Shown one piece after another: positions 26,770-37,201 of a stretch of 64,000 nucleotides of DNA. The stretch lies in assembly GCF_004349145.1 (NCBI RefSeq), contig NZ_SMFO01000002.1, positions 124,001-188,000 on the forward strand. Direction: 5' to 3'. How positions within the stretch are numbered: the stretch's first letter is position 1; every line of letters begins with the position of its first letter. The position numbers and the translations under genes were made by a program. The notes below the pieces were generated by a model. The model was not told the origin of the DNA. It searched no databases and saw only the letters and a list, made by a program, of their open reading frames with translations. The DNA is from Flavobacterium hiemivividum (GTDB lineage: Bacteria; Bacteroidota; Bacteroidia; Flavobacteriales; Flavobacteriaceae).

Positions 26770-26789
26770 AATTAGAGTAGTTTAAAGCG

Positions 26790-26825
26790 CAAATATAGCA
26801 GAAATTAGCAATGATGTAAATCAAA
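26790..26825 (-). promoter_or_regulatory. Likely promoter of the serine deaminase gene
   Basis: On the minus strand TTTG (26825-26822) and TATATTTG (26797-26790) are separated by 24 bases, slightly more than usual. The ATG follows about 20 bp downstream. Confidence 0.5.
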
Positions 26826-26990
26826 AACGGACTAATATTAGTTATTTGGTAAAAAATTAAGTCCGATTTTATCGATTCTGTAAATAAAAGTAAGATTGTC
26901 TTTGTTATATAAATTATAACGCCCTTAGACACAGTATTTACCAGTTAATAAGCAAGATCGCATTCGATTAAAAGTTATTTTAATCCAATA

Positions 26991-29282
26991 CTAAAACGGA
27001 TATCCAATGGCAAGATTAAACACTAGGTTCTCTTTTCGCCAAGAACGATCACCAAAATTCACTTGATCTAAAACCCAGCGGTCTCCATCAGGTAAATACG
27101 GTTTGCGAATAGGGAAAGCAAGATCTGTTCTTAACACTAAAAAAGAAAAGTCAAAACGCAATCCGGCACCTACACCCACGGCGAATTCTTTTAAGAAGTC
27201 CTTAGAAAACTTAGCTCCAGGTTTTTCCGGATTCTCTTTTAACAACCAGATGTTTCCTGCATCTACGAATAACGCACCTTTTACAAAATCATAAATGGTA
27301 GCGCGGTATTCTGTACTGAATTCTAATTTTAAATCTCCGGATTGATCAGCAAGAAAGGTATTTGAAGTTGAAGTCCCATCAAAACTTCCCGGACCTATAG
27401 AACGTGCTCTAAAAGCTCTAATACTATTTGTACCACCGTTGAAAAACTGTTTTATAAAAGGCATCTCATCTGAGTTTCCATAGGCAAATCCTGCACCCGC
27501 AATGATTCTGCTGGCCAATTGTTTTTCGCCACCTAATTTTAAGTAATGACGGAACTCATTTTCGACTTTTACAAATTGGCTGAAGGGTACATTATAGACT
27601 TTTACAGTATCTCCTTTTTTCAAGTTGGCACCCGTCACTAGTCCCGCAATATTTCCTGATAAGTCCACTCCGGCTTTGTAGTAGAAGGTGTTCTTCCTTC
27701 TTTTTTGCATCGTGTTCGTGTAGGTATAAGAATAGGTAGGGCCAAAGATTAATTGTTTTTCGATCACTTTGCCAAGCGAAGCATTTTCAGCGATTTTTTC
27801 TTGATAGAGTGGGGTTACGTTGTTCGGACTGGCATATGTAATTTCGGTAACATTGAACTGATGTTCTTTGCGCTCGTTTTCTTTCCATAAATAACCAAAG
27901 GAGCCTTTGAATGTTTGTAGTGAATATAATTTAGTTCTTTTTTGGAACTCATAACCTAATGTTGCTTTGGTTTTTGGAACAAAACCACTAGAAGATTCAA
28001 AACGGAAAGGAGCGACAATTCTAGGCCAAATTAGATTAGCTTCATTACCAAAACGGTACACATTGAAGCCGTTATTTACTCCTGAGACTTGTACTTCTAA
28101 TCCAGCAAATGCAGATACAGTAAGTAATTCAGCCCCTTTTAATAGATTTCTATTGCTCCAGTTTAAATTCAGTTCGGTACCGCTATAATTAGCTGAGTTT
28201 GTCTTGGCCGATAATTCCAAACGAATGGATTTTTTAGGTAAAGGAGTAAGGAAATAATAAGCATCGAGATAATTCCCGATGGTGTCTGCTACCTTAAATT
28301 CATTTTTCACAAACTTAAATGTACCTAAATTAACCAAGCGATTTAGAGATAGATTGTGGTTAGTGCGATTGTATAGATCGTCTTTTTTGAAATATAAGGT
28401 ACGATCAAAAATTCTAGGTTTAAACAAATTTTCAGAGTCGATAATGGTAAAATCATTATGATGTACAATTGCATCTGGTGCAACAATGACACTATCTGCG
28501 TTGATAGAATAGTTAGGATATACTACGATATCGTTAATGCGGTACTGTGTTTGTGACAACTCTGGAGTTTCGTCTTTTACCATAACGATTAAATCGACCT
28601 TATGGTCAGCTACGGTGCTGTCTACTTGAATTTTTAGAAAGTCAGGATGGAAATAGTAGAATCCTTTTTCCTTAAGCCGTGCATCGATGCGTATTCTTTC
28701 TTCTTTAATAGTGGTAAGATTATAGCCTTGATCTTTTTTTAATAAAGACCTTCTTTTTGTTGCACTAACAGCAGTTGAAAGCACCGAGGAATCTTGTGGA
28801 AATTGCACGTCTCTAATTAGGTATTGCCTTTTAGGAACTACCGTGTAAATTGCTTTTACTGTTTTCCCGCGACGTGTTGAGTCGGCTGTTGATTTAGTAT
28901 TAAAATAGCCGTTGTTTTCGGCATTGTTTTGTAAAACGAGTTTGTTGTATTCGAGATCTACTTTACTGTAATAAACTGGAGCTTCGCCTACTTTGTTTTT
29001 TAACCAATAGCGAAATCCCTTTTGTTTTTTTGGTGTACCCGCAAGATTGTAAATAAATAATTTAGGTCTTAATCCCAGAATTGAGGCATTGGGTTTTGGT
29101 CTTACAATAGCTTCAAATTCCGCTTGTAATGCTTTGCGTTCTTTTTTTGGTGTGGTATTGCCTTCTACTTTTATTGTGGCACCCACATACAACAGTTCTC
29201 CTTCTGGTAGGTTTTTTGTACCGCTACAAGAAGCCATGAACATTATTATAAATAGAAAATATAGTATGGAATTCTTTTTCAT
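26991..29282 (-). CDS. tamL: TamA-like Omp85 lipoprotein TamL
   Basis: 763 residues. The signal peptide ends FMASC (Cys19), so the N-terminus is lipidated, unlike proteobacterial TamA. POTRA-like repeats occupy about residues 30-340. They are followed by a 16-strand Omp85 barrel that contains the surface-antigen features FFNGGTNSIRAFRARSIGPG (the conserved RGF-type loop region) and ends in FNLAIGYPF with a terminal Phe. It lies 28 bp downstream of tamB in the same direction. Together they form the translocation and assembly module for outer-membrane biogenesis. Confidence 0.9.
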   Translation of the reverse strand: MKKNSILYFLFIIMFMASCSGTKNLPEGELLYVGATIKVEGNTTPKKERKALQAEFEAIVRPKPNASILGLRPKLFIYNLAGTPKKQKGFRYWLKNKVGEAPVYYSKVDLEYNKLVLQNNAENNGYFNTKSTADSTRRGKTVKAIYTVVPKRQYLIRDVQFPQDSSVLSTAVSATKRRSLLKKDQGYNLTTIKEERIRIDARLKEKGFYYFHPDFLKIQVDSTVADHKVDLIVMVKDETPELSQTQYRINDIVVYPNYSINADSVIVAPDAIVHHNDFTIIDSENLFKPRIFDRTLYFKKDDLYNRTNHNLSLNRLVNLGTFKFVKNEFKVADTIGNYLDAYYFLTPLPKKSIRLELSAKTNSANYSGTELNLNWSNRNLLKGAELLTVSAFAGLEVQVSGVNNGFNVYRFGNEANLIWPRIVAPFRFESSSGFVPKTKATLGYEFQKRTKLYSLQTFKGSFGYLWKENERKEHQFNVTEITYASPNNVTPLYQEKIAENASLGKVIEKQLIFGPTYSYTYTNTMQKRRKNTFYYKAGVDLSGNIAGLVTGANLKKGDTVKVYNVPFSQFVKVENEFRHYLKLGGEKQLASRIIAGAGFAYGNSDEMPFIKQFFNGGTNSIRAFRARSIGPGSFDGTSTSNTFLADQSGDLKLEFSTEYRATIYDFVKGALFVDAGNIWLLKENPEKPGAKFSKDFLKEFAVGVGAGLRFDFSFLVLRTDLAFPIRKPYLPDGDRWVLDQVNFGDRSWRKENLVFNLAIGYPF

Positions 29283-29310
29283 CAGACTTCTATTTGGAGT
29301 GTTCTTATCT

Positions 29311-32300
29311 TTATTTGTTTTTCTTTTTATCTGTTTTTTCTTTTTCGAATAACTCCCTAAATTTATCGTAATCTAAGGTAATAACAAAAGCAAGTCCAGT
29401 TTCAACGACCTGACCTTGAAGAGCAACTTGGTATTTATTGATGCGGTATGCTTTTAATTTATACCTGCCGTCCTTAGAAAGTTGGTATTCTATAGTGACA
29501 TCACCGGCTATAGTATTTGCCTCTTGATTTTGCTGTTGTGGACCTTCTAAACCAAAACTACTTCCTACGGTAATCTTCAGTCGATCGTTTAGTAATTTTT
29601 TAGATATCCCTACATTCAAATCAGTTTTGTTTTCCAGTTGGCCTGTAGTATAATCCTGGGACGAAACTAAATCAAAATTAAGTTCGACACCGCTTATTAA
29701 ATTACCTGCTAAATTATTCAATTGCTGAGACAGAATTTTACTTGCACTTTCTCTAGCTATTGAGGAAACGCTAGCACCTCCAGATTCGCTAGCAAATGGA
29801 TTTTCGCCTATGAAACGATTCAGCAGGAGTAGAGCAAATACTTGTTTGTTAAGTTCGTCCGGCTGCTGACGCAACTGCGTTAGTTTAGCTTGAGTTGTAT
29901 TGATGATTTCTGTTGAAACACTGTTATTCCCTTCGGGCATTAATATATCAAAAGAAATACTTGGCTTCATTAAATCGCCTTTCATTTTTAATTCAGTTTC
30001 GAAAGGTATTTTTTGTTTATAGGTGTTTCTTACCGAAGCAGAAACATTAGCTAACTGATCGTCCACTAAATCAATAGGTGCGGCTTCATTTTTATAGACA
30101 GCAATGATATTGATATCAGCTTCTGTTGGTTCGCCAGTCCACAAAATATAACTCCCACTTTTAATATCAAACTTTCGTTTGATTAGGTTGAAGTTCATCT
30201 CATAAGCTCCTTCTTTCAGCTCGTATCTTCCTGTTAAAGTTGTTTTTCCTGAAGGATCAATTCCTCCAGTTAACTGGGCTTCGCCTTTTAATTTTAAGAA
30301 ATCGCCATTGGCTTTGTCGATTACAATCGAAAGTTCAGCTTCTTTATCGATTTCGATATTTACAGAGGCATTAATACCTGTAATTTCAAGATTACTTAAT
30401 GCTTCATCTGCTCTCAACGTCTTCTGAATCATCGGCGGGTTGTCCTGATCGATAAATTCAACAATTCCCTCTCTGTCTGCTATCGAAGGATCAGATTGTG
30501 GCATTACAATGGTGAATTTAGTGTCTTTGTTGACTTTTATGTTTCCGTCAACGATAGGACTTTTAAAAGTACCACCAATTTTTAAATGATTGTCCAGATA
30601 CATTTCGCCGTAATACAAATCATTGTCTTTTTCCTGAGAATTAATGGCTTTAAAATTCACGGCATCAAGTGATAAATCATAGCCAATGTTACTTAAATTT
30701 TGAGTGGCGATTTTTCCGTTAATAACTAAATCATTGTCTCTTTCGTCTTTTATAGTAAAGCGATTGAAAACGATCGTATTTCCAGTAAAAACAATCTTAT
30801 CATTTAAGGATTTAAACGTAGAATTAAGTGGGGTGACTTTAAATCCAATTTCGTTGAATTTTAAATCACCAACTACTAGTGGTTGGTTTGCTTTCCCTGA
30901 AATTTTAAAATTCCCGCTAAAAAAACCACTGCTTTCTTTTAGGTTGTCCAATGTAAAACCTTGGATGCTTTTTAGATTTATTCTCGAAATATCCAAGTTC
31001 ATGTCTAAAATTCCTTCGCCCGTTTTATAGGTTCCGTTTAAATCGACTAGATTGTCTTGTCCTGTGATAGAAACTCTGGTGTTGTAAGTATCAGCCACTT
31101 TATTGTTAACATGCAGGTTTACGGTACCCACGGTGTCTTTTTTGAAGGCAAAATTATCTACAATCATATCAGCAGTAAATATGGGAGTTTGATTCAAGTT
31201 TTTAACAACTGCTTTACCATTAATGTTTCCGCCTATTTCTAAATCTCCCTTTACGGCAATATTTGTGATTGTCTCGATCTTAAAATTAGTAAAATCAATA
31301 GAAAGTGGAGCATTTTCTTGGGTTGACTGTGATTGTATTCTAATGCTGCTTTGCTCTTTGCTTAATTCAAAATTACTAGCATAGATTCCTTTTTCTCCAA
31401 AACGAAGCAGGTTATTATTGTCCATTTTCCAAGACTCATAATTAAGCAATAAATTATTCGGGTCAAGACGAAGTTCGTTATTTCCCGAAGCTGCTTTCAA
31501 AGTTCCAGATACTAGGTATCTTTCTTTATCCTTTAGATCTTTTAATTGAAAGGTATAAGCAGCGGTATTGTCTTGCACTATTCCATTTATGGAAGTATAA
31601 GGCAACTGGAATTGACTATTTTGAATATCATCTACAACAAGAGAATATACTAAAGCATTGTCCTTTGTATCTACTTTTAACACTCCATTTGTAATGGTAT
31701 TATCACCATAAATTAATTTAGGAATGGCTCCATTCAAAACAATAGAATCATTGACTGTGTTGTATCTTCCAGTGATAGAGATAGGTTCAAGGCTCTTTAG
31801 CTCCGGAATGAATTTTATTAGTAAAGGACTGTCTGCAATTCTGATATTAAAAGCTAGCTGTTGCTTTTCGGCAGTTGTTGCTTGTTTATTTTGATTTGGA
31901 TTATAATAATGAGCTATGGAGTTTGTTAGTGCATCGGCTATGGTTGCTAGTTTGTATTTTCCTTCTATTTCCGCATTTAAAAATGGAGATTTGAAAGTTA
32001 ATGCATTTCTGTTTGCAGTAGAAGTGATAACCATTGTAATGGAATCCATGACAAACTGCTCATTTTCATCGGCAATAGTAAGGTTGGTAACATTGAAATT
32101 TCCATTTAGATAATCTAGATCAACTGACTGAAGATCTGCATCTATCTCTCCTCTAATCTTCATTGGTCCAGCGTGAAGATTTAACTTTGCTAGGTCTGCA
32201 ACATCGACATTTAGTTTTATTTTTCCAGTAGGATACTTGTCTTTAAAACTTCCACTACTGACTAAGTCAAAAGTTAAATTAGGATCGTTACTAGCAGCTA

Positions 32301-34269
32301 CAGCTTGAAACAGTCCGTTGTTTATGTTTCCTTTAAGATCGAGATTTGTATAGTTGTACTTATTATAATTGAATTTTCCAATGGTTCCTTTTACGGCAGC
32401 ATTAGCAGTTTTCGGGTCTAATCCTGATCCTTTGACAGTAGCATTTAAACTTATTTTTCCAATGGAATTATTCTTAATCAGTTTGCCGAGATCGAAATTT
32501 TCCAACTTTGCTTTGACATCATATTTTTCTTTGTTTTTTATTCTCTGGTCAAAAGCAGCAATGATTTTTGCAGGACCAAAACTACTTTTTAAATCAAGAT
32601 TGGTACTGAAGTTATTGATGGTTCCTTTAAAGGTTCCGCTGGCATTAAATGCAGCAGGTAAACGCATTGAATTCGGAATAGTTTCTTTTGGAAGGAAAGT
32701 ATTAAAATCCTTTGCTGTAGATGCAAATTCCTTGATGTCCAAATCAAAGTAGGCTTTTTGGGTATCTGGTAATCCAGTAATAGTTCCGCTTCCTACAATC
32801 TTCGTATTTCCTATGCCGCTAATCTCTAAACTCGGGATAGTTACGGCACTTAATTTTCCATACACCTTGCTATCTACATTTAGTATAGCATTTGGATTAT
32901 CTTTAAAAGGAACGGTATTAGCTAAACTAGGTACAAATAGCAAAATATCTTTAAATCCTACACTACTTTTTTTCAAAGTGGCATTAATGCTTAAATTTTC
33001 TAAATTTTCACTTATTGCCGCGATTGATGAGTAGCCAATTAGGAGTTCGTCTCTTACTAGTGTTTGTGGTGTTCTTAAGTATAAGTTTTTAAGAAATGAA
33101 TTTGTTTTACCATAGAAGAAATCAGCTTTAAACGACTCAATATTAAGACCGCTTTGCTCTTTTGCCGAAAAATCATTTACTTTTCCAGAAATACTTACAG
33201 AGCTGTAATGAATGTCTTGGGTGTCAAAACTTAGTGATTTTAATTTTAAATGGTTCGAATCAAAACCTTTTGGTAAAGCTGTAATGTTATTATTGTCGTA
33301 GTTGAAATCAACTCTTTTGAAGTTAGATTGTCTCACTTTAAAATCCCAATCGCGACTTTCATTTGGAGCCGATTCTTTTTTAGTCGTGTTTTTTTCTGTT
33401 TTACCAAGGGCTAATTTCCCATTTGCATCTGATAGATTTAGAACATCGATTAAGAAAAAACGATTGTAAAAGTCGGTTTTGTCAAATTTAACAACGGCAT
33501 TTTTTAGCGATAAAGTAGTGCTTAATTTGTTTAGTTCATCCTTATAATCTACTGCAATTTTAGACAAATCAATTTCGCCTAAAAGTAGCGTATAACTAGT
33601 TGGTGGTGCATTGTCCTCTTGAATATTCGTTTGTGCAATACCTTGTTTGTATTTCAGGTCTAAACCTTTGATTTTAATTTTTGGCACTTCAAAAGCCATC
33701 GCGTCTAAATCAAAAGTTTTGATGCGTGTTTCCAGGTGTTGCAATTTGATGTACATGTCATTTTTTGAGAACGCATCCGTATATCTTAGATTTATGGTGT
33801 CCAGATTAATTTTTTCTAACGAAAATGTCATCGGAGTTGCCTCTGGATCTTGCTTCTCTGGTGAAGAGAATGCTTTAATGATATAATCAAAATTATATAC
33901 GGACGTAGAATCTCTATTGATATTTGCCGATACTCCGTGAAAGTCGATGGAGTTAATTTCAACCTTGTTATTTAGTAATTGAAACATACTAATGTCGACA
34001 GCGAGTCTATTAGCAAGCAGCAAGGTATCTTGCTTAAGTCCTTCAATGTATACACCTTCTAGAATTATTTTTTTAGGAAAGCCAATATCTATTTTAGCTA
34101 CAGACACCTTAGTTTTTATTTTACTCTCTAGATAAATTACAGCTTTATCCTTGGCAAAATTTTGAACATAGGGAATTTGGATAAGCAGTAAGATCAATAA
34201 AAATAATACAATGATTATTCCTACTGTCCATTGGATAACTTTCAAACCTTTTTTTAAATATTCTTTCAA
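29311..34269 (-). CDS. tamB: TamB-family (DUF490) inner-membrane-anchored periplasmic protein
   Basis: 1652 residues. One N-terminal membrane anchor (about residues 14-32) is followed by a very long beta-rich, repetitive body of AsmA/TamB-type beta-taco repeats. The C-terminal ~400 residues carry the DUF490/TamB signatures, including TLTGRYELKEGAYEMNF and VFALLLLNRFIG. Such proteins bridge inner and outer membrane and act with Omp85 partners or in phospholipid transport. It is upstream of tamL, the usual Bacteroidota order. Confidence 0.93.
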   Translation of the reverse strand: MKEYLKKGLKVIQWTVGIIIVLFLLILLLIQIPYVQNFAKDKAVIYLESKIKTKVSVAKIDIGFPKKIILEGVYIEGLKQDTLLLANRLAVDISMFQLLNNKVEINSIDFHGVSANINRDSTSVYNFDYIIKAFSSPEKQDPEATPMTFSLEKINLDTINLRYTDAFSKNDMYIKLQHLETRIKTFDLDAMAFEVPKIKIKGLDLKYKQGIAQTNIQEDNAPPTSYTLLLGEIDLSKIAVDYKDELNKLSTTLSLKNAVVKFDKTDFYNRFFLIDVLNLSDANGKLALGKTEKNTTKKESAPNESRDWDFKVRQSNFKRVDFNYDNNNITALPKGFDSNHLKLKSLSFDTQDIHYSSVSISGKVNDFSAKEQSGLNIESFKADFFYGKTNSFLKNLYLRTPQTLVRDELLIGYSSIAAISENLENLSINATLKKSSVGFKDILLFVPSLANTVPFKDNPNAILNVDSKVYGKLSAVTIPSLEISGIGNTKIVGSGTITGLPDTQKAYFDLDIKEFASTAKDFNTFLPKETIPNSMRLPAAFNASGTFKGTINNFSTNLDLKSSFGPAKIIAAFDQRIKNKEKYDVKAKLENFDLGKLIKNNSIGKISLNATVKGSGLDPKTANAAVKGTIGKFNYNKYNYTNLDLKGNINNGLFQAVAASNDPNLTFDLVSSGSFKDKYPTGKIKLNVDVADLAKLNLHAGPMKIRGEIDADLQSVDLDYLNGNFNVTNLTIADENEQFVMDSITMVITSTANRNALTFKSPFLNAEIEGKYKLATIADALTNSIAHYYNPNQNKQATTAEKQQLAFNIRIADSPLLIKFIPELKSLEPISITGRYNTVNDSIVLNGAIPKLIYGDNTITNGVLKVDTKDNALVYSLVVDDIQNSQFQLPYTSINGIVQDNTAAYTFQLKDLKDKERYLVSGTLKAASGNNELRLDPNNLLLNYESWKMDNNNLLRFGEKGIYASNFELSKEQSSIRIQSQSTQENAPLSIDFTNFKIETITNIAVKGDLEIGGNINGKAVVKNLNQTPIFTADMIVDNFAFKKDTVGTVNLHVNNKVADTYNTRVSITGQDNLVDLNGTYKTGEGILDMNLDISRINLKSIQGFTLDNLKESSGFFSGNFKISGKANQPLVVGDLKFNEIGFKVTPLNSTFKSLNDKIVFTGNTIVFNRFTIKDERDNDLVINGKIATQNLSNIGYDLSLDAVNFKAINSQEKDNDLYYGEMYLDNHLKIGGTFKSPIVDGNIKVNKDTKFTIVMPQSDPSIADREGIVEFIDQDNPPMIQKTLRADEALSNLEITGINASVNIEIDKEAELSIVIDKANGDFLKLKGEAQLTGGIDPSGKTTLTGRYELKEGAYEMNFNLIKRKFDIKSGSYILWTGEPTEADINIIAVYKNEAAPIDLVDDQLANVSASVRNTYKQKIPFETELKMKGDLMKPSISFDILMPEGNNSVSTEIINTTQAKLTQLRQQPDELNKQVFALLLLNRFIGENPFASESGGASVSSIARESASKILSQQLNNLAGNLISGVELNFDLVSSQDYTTGQLENKTDLNVGISKKLLNDRLKITVGSSFGLEGPQQQNQEANTIAGDVTIEYQLSKDGRYKLKAYRINKYQVALQGQVVETGLAFVITLDYDKFRELFEKEKTDKKKNK

Positions 34270-34485
34270 ACGATACTTTTTTTTCTTAATCTAAAAATTC
34301 AAAATATGCTAAAATTCAGAATTGAATTAACTACAAAGATGAAAATTTATATTGGTACTCTTTTATAAAAAAGTAAGTTTATATTGCAAAATTAATGGAT
34401 TAGGATAAAACTAGATCTAGTTTTCTTAACATCGTATTTTCTTATTGTCTAAAATGGGCGTATTAAAACGGATTTTTCTCTATGG

Positions 34486-36168
34486 TTAGGTTCTATATAT
34501 AGGGATTTCGTTAATTTCTTGCGCCTGTTTTTCTTTTAATAAATAATCTTTTATTGCTATTAGCATGGCTTTGTTAGACGTAAATAACTCTCTGTTAAAA
34601 TTGATTACTGTGGTAATGTCAATTTTTTCTAACGAAGTATTTTGTGCCTCGGCGTAGAAGTCGTTTAAAGCGGAACTATAGTTTTCTTGTATTGTATTAA
34701 AAAATCCCTGCAGATTTTCAAAATTGGCTGGAACTTCCGCAGTAATTAGATTGTGAAACTCCTGGTATAAATCTTGTGTTTCCTGTTTATTTTGGGTGAA
34801 GAAATTATACTTAATGTCTTTGGACGAATTTCTAAGGTTGTCAATATTAGATTCAATATCTTTTACACTTTTTACCGAGTGCATCGCGCTACGTACCGCA
34901 GAAATTAACTGGTTGAGATCAGAATATTGATCGGATTGTAGTTTTGACCTTAATTCTAAATAAAACACCTGAAGTTCTCCCTGTACCTGCTTTAGAAAAT
35001 CATATTTTTGCTCTTTAGTTTTTATGAAGAACTTCTTTTTTTCATTGATGCTTTCATAGTTAGGATTAGTACGAATATAATGGGTATCAATTTTAAACTG
35101 TTCGAGATTGAAAAGCATGCAATTATTAATAAAAAAGTGTGTTTCTCTTTTAAATAAGTCGAAAGCAGTTAAGGGTTCTACGATAGAGGCATGTCCAATA
35201 AATGCGGTTACAGTTCCATCTGTGTCTTTGAAAAATCCTTCCAAAAAACGAGTAAAATGATCTAATAGCGGTATGAATAGTAGAACCGAAAATAGATTAA
35301 TGATGGTCGAGAAAGTGACTAAACCAATGAGAGGATCTTTTACATTTAGTAAGTCAGTTATCAAGAATAGTAGAGGGGATAATAGTAGGAACGCAAATAG
35401 AGTGACAAAGACATTAAAAAGAAAATTCCCGAGCACAATTCTCTTTTTGGAAGCGCTGCCGCCTATCGCGCCAAGCATTACTTTAATAGTTGTTCCGGTT
35501 TGTGAACCCAATATTATTGCGGCGGCAATAGGCAAACTGATAGCACCAACGTGGATCGCACTAAGCGTAAGTGCCATGGTAACCGAGCTGGATTGAACCA
35601 ATAAGGTGATAATAAAGCCAATGAGTAAAAAGACAGCAAGATGCATCGACTCGTATTGAGAAAAATTAAAAAGTTTTACCTGAGCTTCCATGGCGGTTTT
35701 CATAAAAGACAATCCTATAAAAAGTAAACCAAATCCGAAAAGGAAATAGGAGATATAGCGATAGTTTTTTCGATTACCAAAAAGGATAAGAATAAAGCCG
35801 CCTACACAAACAACAGGATAAGAAACTACTTCTATGTCCATTTTAAACCCGAGCACAGCCACGACCCAGCTATCAAGTGTAGTACCCAAATTTGCTCCAA
35901 GAATAATAGCCATCGCATTTCGCATAGTAAAAACACCAGCACCTACAAAGGCAAGAACCATGAATGAAACCATGGAGCTGCTCTGGAGAATTCCTGTCAC
36001 TATCGCTCCGCCGGTAACCGCACCAATTCTGTTCTTAGTTATGCGTTGTAAAAAGAGTTTAAAAGTGCGTCCGGAAAGATTTTTTATTGATTCTTCCAGT
36101 AAGTACATAGCAAATAGAAAGAGGCCTACCCCTGCGCTGAGTTTGAGAATATGATAGAAGATATCCAT
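34486..36168 (-). CDS. Na/Pi-cotransporter family protein with C-terminal PhoU-like region
   Basis: 560 residues. The inner-membrane domain has the duplicated Na/Pi repeat: GGAIVTGILQSSSMVS and LGANLGTTLDSW in the first half, LVQSSSVTMALTLS and LGSQTGTTIKVM in the second. After about residue 330 a hydrophilic helical region resembles PhoU. The role is likely sodium-coupled phosphate transport. It stands alone, 216 bp upstream of tamB. Confidence 0.9.
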   Translation of the reverse strand: MDIFYHILKLSAGVGLFLFAMYLLEESIKNLSGRTFKLFLQRITKNRIGAVTGGAIVTGILQSSSMVSFMVLAFVGAGVFTMRNAMAIILGANLGTTLDSWVVAVLGFKMDIEVVSYPVVCVGGFILILFGNRKNYRYISYFLFGFGLLFIGLSFMKTAMEAQVKLFNFSQYESMHLAVFLLIGFIITLLVQSSSVTMALTLSAIHVGAISLPIAAAIILGSQTGTTIKVMLGAIGGSASKKRIVLGNFLFNVFVTLFAFLLLSPLLFLITDLLNVKDPLIGLVTFSTIINLFSVLLFIPLLDHFTRFLEGFFKDTDGTVTAFIGHASIVEPLTAFDLFKRETHFFINNCMLFNLEQFKIDTHYIRTNPNYESINEKKKFFIKTKEQKYDFLKQVQGELQVFYLELRSKLQSDQYSDLNQLISAVRSAMHSVKSVKDIESNIDNLRNSSKDIKYNFFTQNKQETQDLYQEFHNLITAEVPANFENLQGFFNTIQENYSSALNDFYAEAQNTSLEKIDITTVINFNRELFTSNKAMLIAIKDYLLKEKQAQEINEIPIYRT

Positions 36169-36475
36169 AGCAGAAAATATACCTAAAGGTAAGAGGAAAA
36201 TCCTTGATATGAAAACGAAAGGATAATTTGTAATTAGCGCTATTATCTGAATTCATAATTTTGCTTTGACAAGTACTTTCTATGATTCAGCATAATTATT
36301 AGGTAACATTCATACTAATTACTACATAACACTGGTATTAGGTTAGTTGTATTTTGTTTAGTAAATTATTAACAAGAATATATTTTGTAAAAAATTCAAA
36401 AGAAAACTAATTTTTCATTAACTTTATATTTAAGTGTAAGTAAATCAGTTGTTTAATGCTTTAAATTATTTAATT
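36169..36475. other. 307-bp AT-rich intergenic region
   Basis: Divergent gap between the phosphate transporter and the small membrane protein. I see no gene, hairpin or convincing promoter pair; only scattered TTTG tetramers. Confidence 0.4.
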
Positions 36476-36739
36476 ATGTCTGGAGAAACTTTTTTAATGT
36501 GGTTGCTTTTAGGAGTAGTTGCAGGATGGTTAGCAGGGCTGCTTATTACTGGTGGCGGTTTTGGAATTATCGGAAATATGGTTGTTGGTATTATTGGTAG
36601 CTTTCTAGGAGGTTGGATTGGCGGAAAACTCGGTATTTCAGATGCTGTGGTTGGCGGTTTTAGTTTTGCAAGTATCGCAACTGCTGTGCTTGGAGCTATA
36701 GTATTACTGTTTGTCGTTAGTTTAGTAAGAAGAGTATAG
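36476..36739 (+). CDS. GlsB/YeaQ/YmgE-family small membrane protein
   Basis: 87 residues from the Met of MSGETFLMW; the longer frame adds nine residues with no RBS. Three hydrophobic helices rich in glycine (GVVAGWLAGLL, GFGIIGNMVVGIIGSFLGGWIGG as two neighbouring blocks, and ATAVLGAIVLLFVVSLV) match the transglycosylase-associated protein family. Members are often stress-induced; no enzymatic activity is established. Confidence 0.9.
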   Translation: MSGETFLMWLLLGVVAGWLAGLLITGGGFGIIGNMVVGIIGSFLGGWIGGKLGISDAVVGGFSFASIATAVLGAIVLLFVVSLVRRV

Positions 36740-36767
36740 ACGGCTTAAGAAATACTTGTAGGTTCTT

Positions 36768-36800
36768 GAAGTCAATAGTTTTCTATTGGCTTTTGTTTTT
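36768..36800 (+). terminator. Terminator after the GlsB-like gene
   Basis: A stem AGTCAATAG/CTATTGGCT (one mismatch) with a four-base T loop is followed by a T-rich tract. Confidence 0.65.
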
Positions 36801-36805
36801 AATTT

Positions 36806-37108
36806 TTACTGGTTCCAATACATGACAATGATAAATACAATTATTGCCAAAATTCCAATTAAAGAACTGATAAAAAAATTATCAACCCATTTTTCAAGTT
36901 TGATTTCTTTCTTTGATTTTTGTGTTCAAATCGAAAAAAAGGACAAAACCGATGAAATAGTTAATAGCAATGCGACTATTGAGGTAAATTCATCAATTAG
37001 AATTTTTCTAGTGGCATCTGTCATATGAAGCGACGTAATTATAAAGAGACAAAAACCGAGTGGGTTAGCTGATTTATTTAGAATATGCTGAGAAGTTTTG
37101 TTTGCCAA
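36806..37108 (-). pseudogene. Two-helix small membrane protein interrupted by an in-frame TGA
   Basis: On the minus strand the frame from 37108 reads 60 codons, ending in a hydrophobic helix (TSIVALLLTISSVLSFFSI). A TGA at 36928-36926 follows. The same frame then continues 39 codons with a charged linker (TQKSKKEIKLEKW) and a second helix (LIGILAIIVFIIVMYW) to a TAA at 36806. Two helices in one frame around one stop indicate a nonsense mutation. An alternative start (MTDATRK, 37024) gives a 72-codon gene, and I find that length more natural. I do not recognise the family. Confidence 0.55.
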
Positions 37109-37201
37109 AGTTGGTTGTTTTTTAGAGAAAGTAGCTGCACTATTTAAGGAAGATCGATCAGTTAAATCTTATAAATAAGGAGTTTGTGATTTTCTAATAC
37201 T

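Noticed and set aside
36786-37028. Open frame of 80 codons on the plus strand
   Set aside because: It starts inside the GlsB terminator and lies opposite the two-helix membrane frame, which has clearer coding character.
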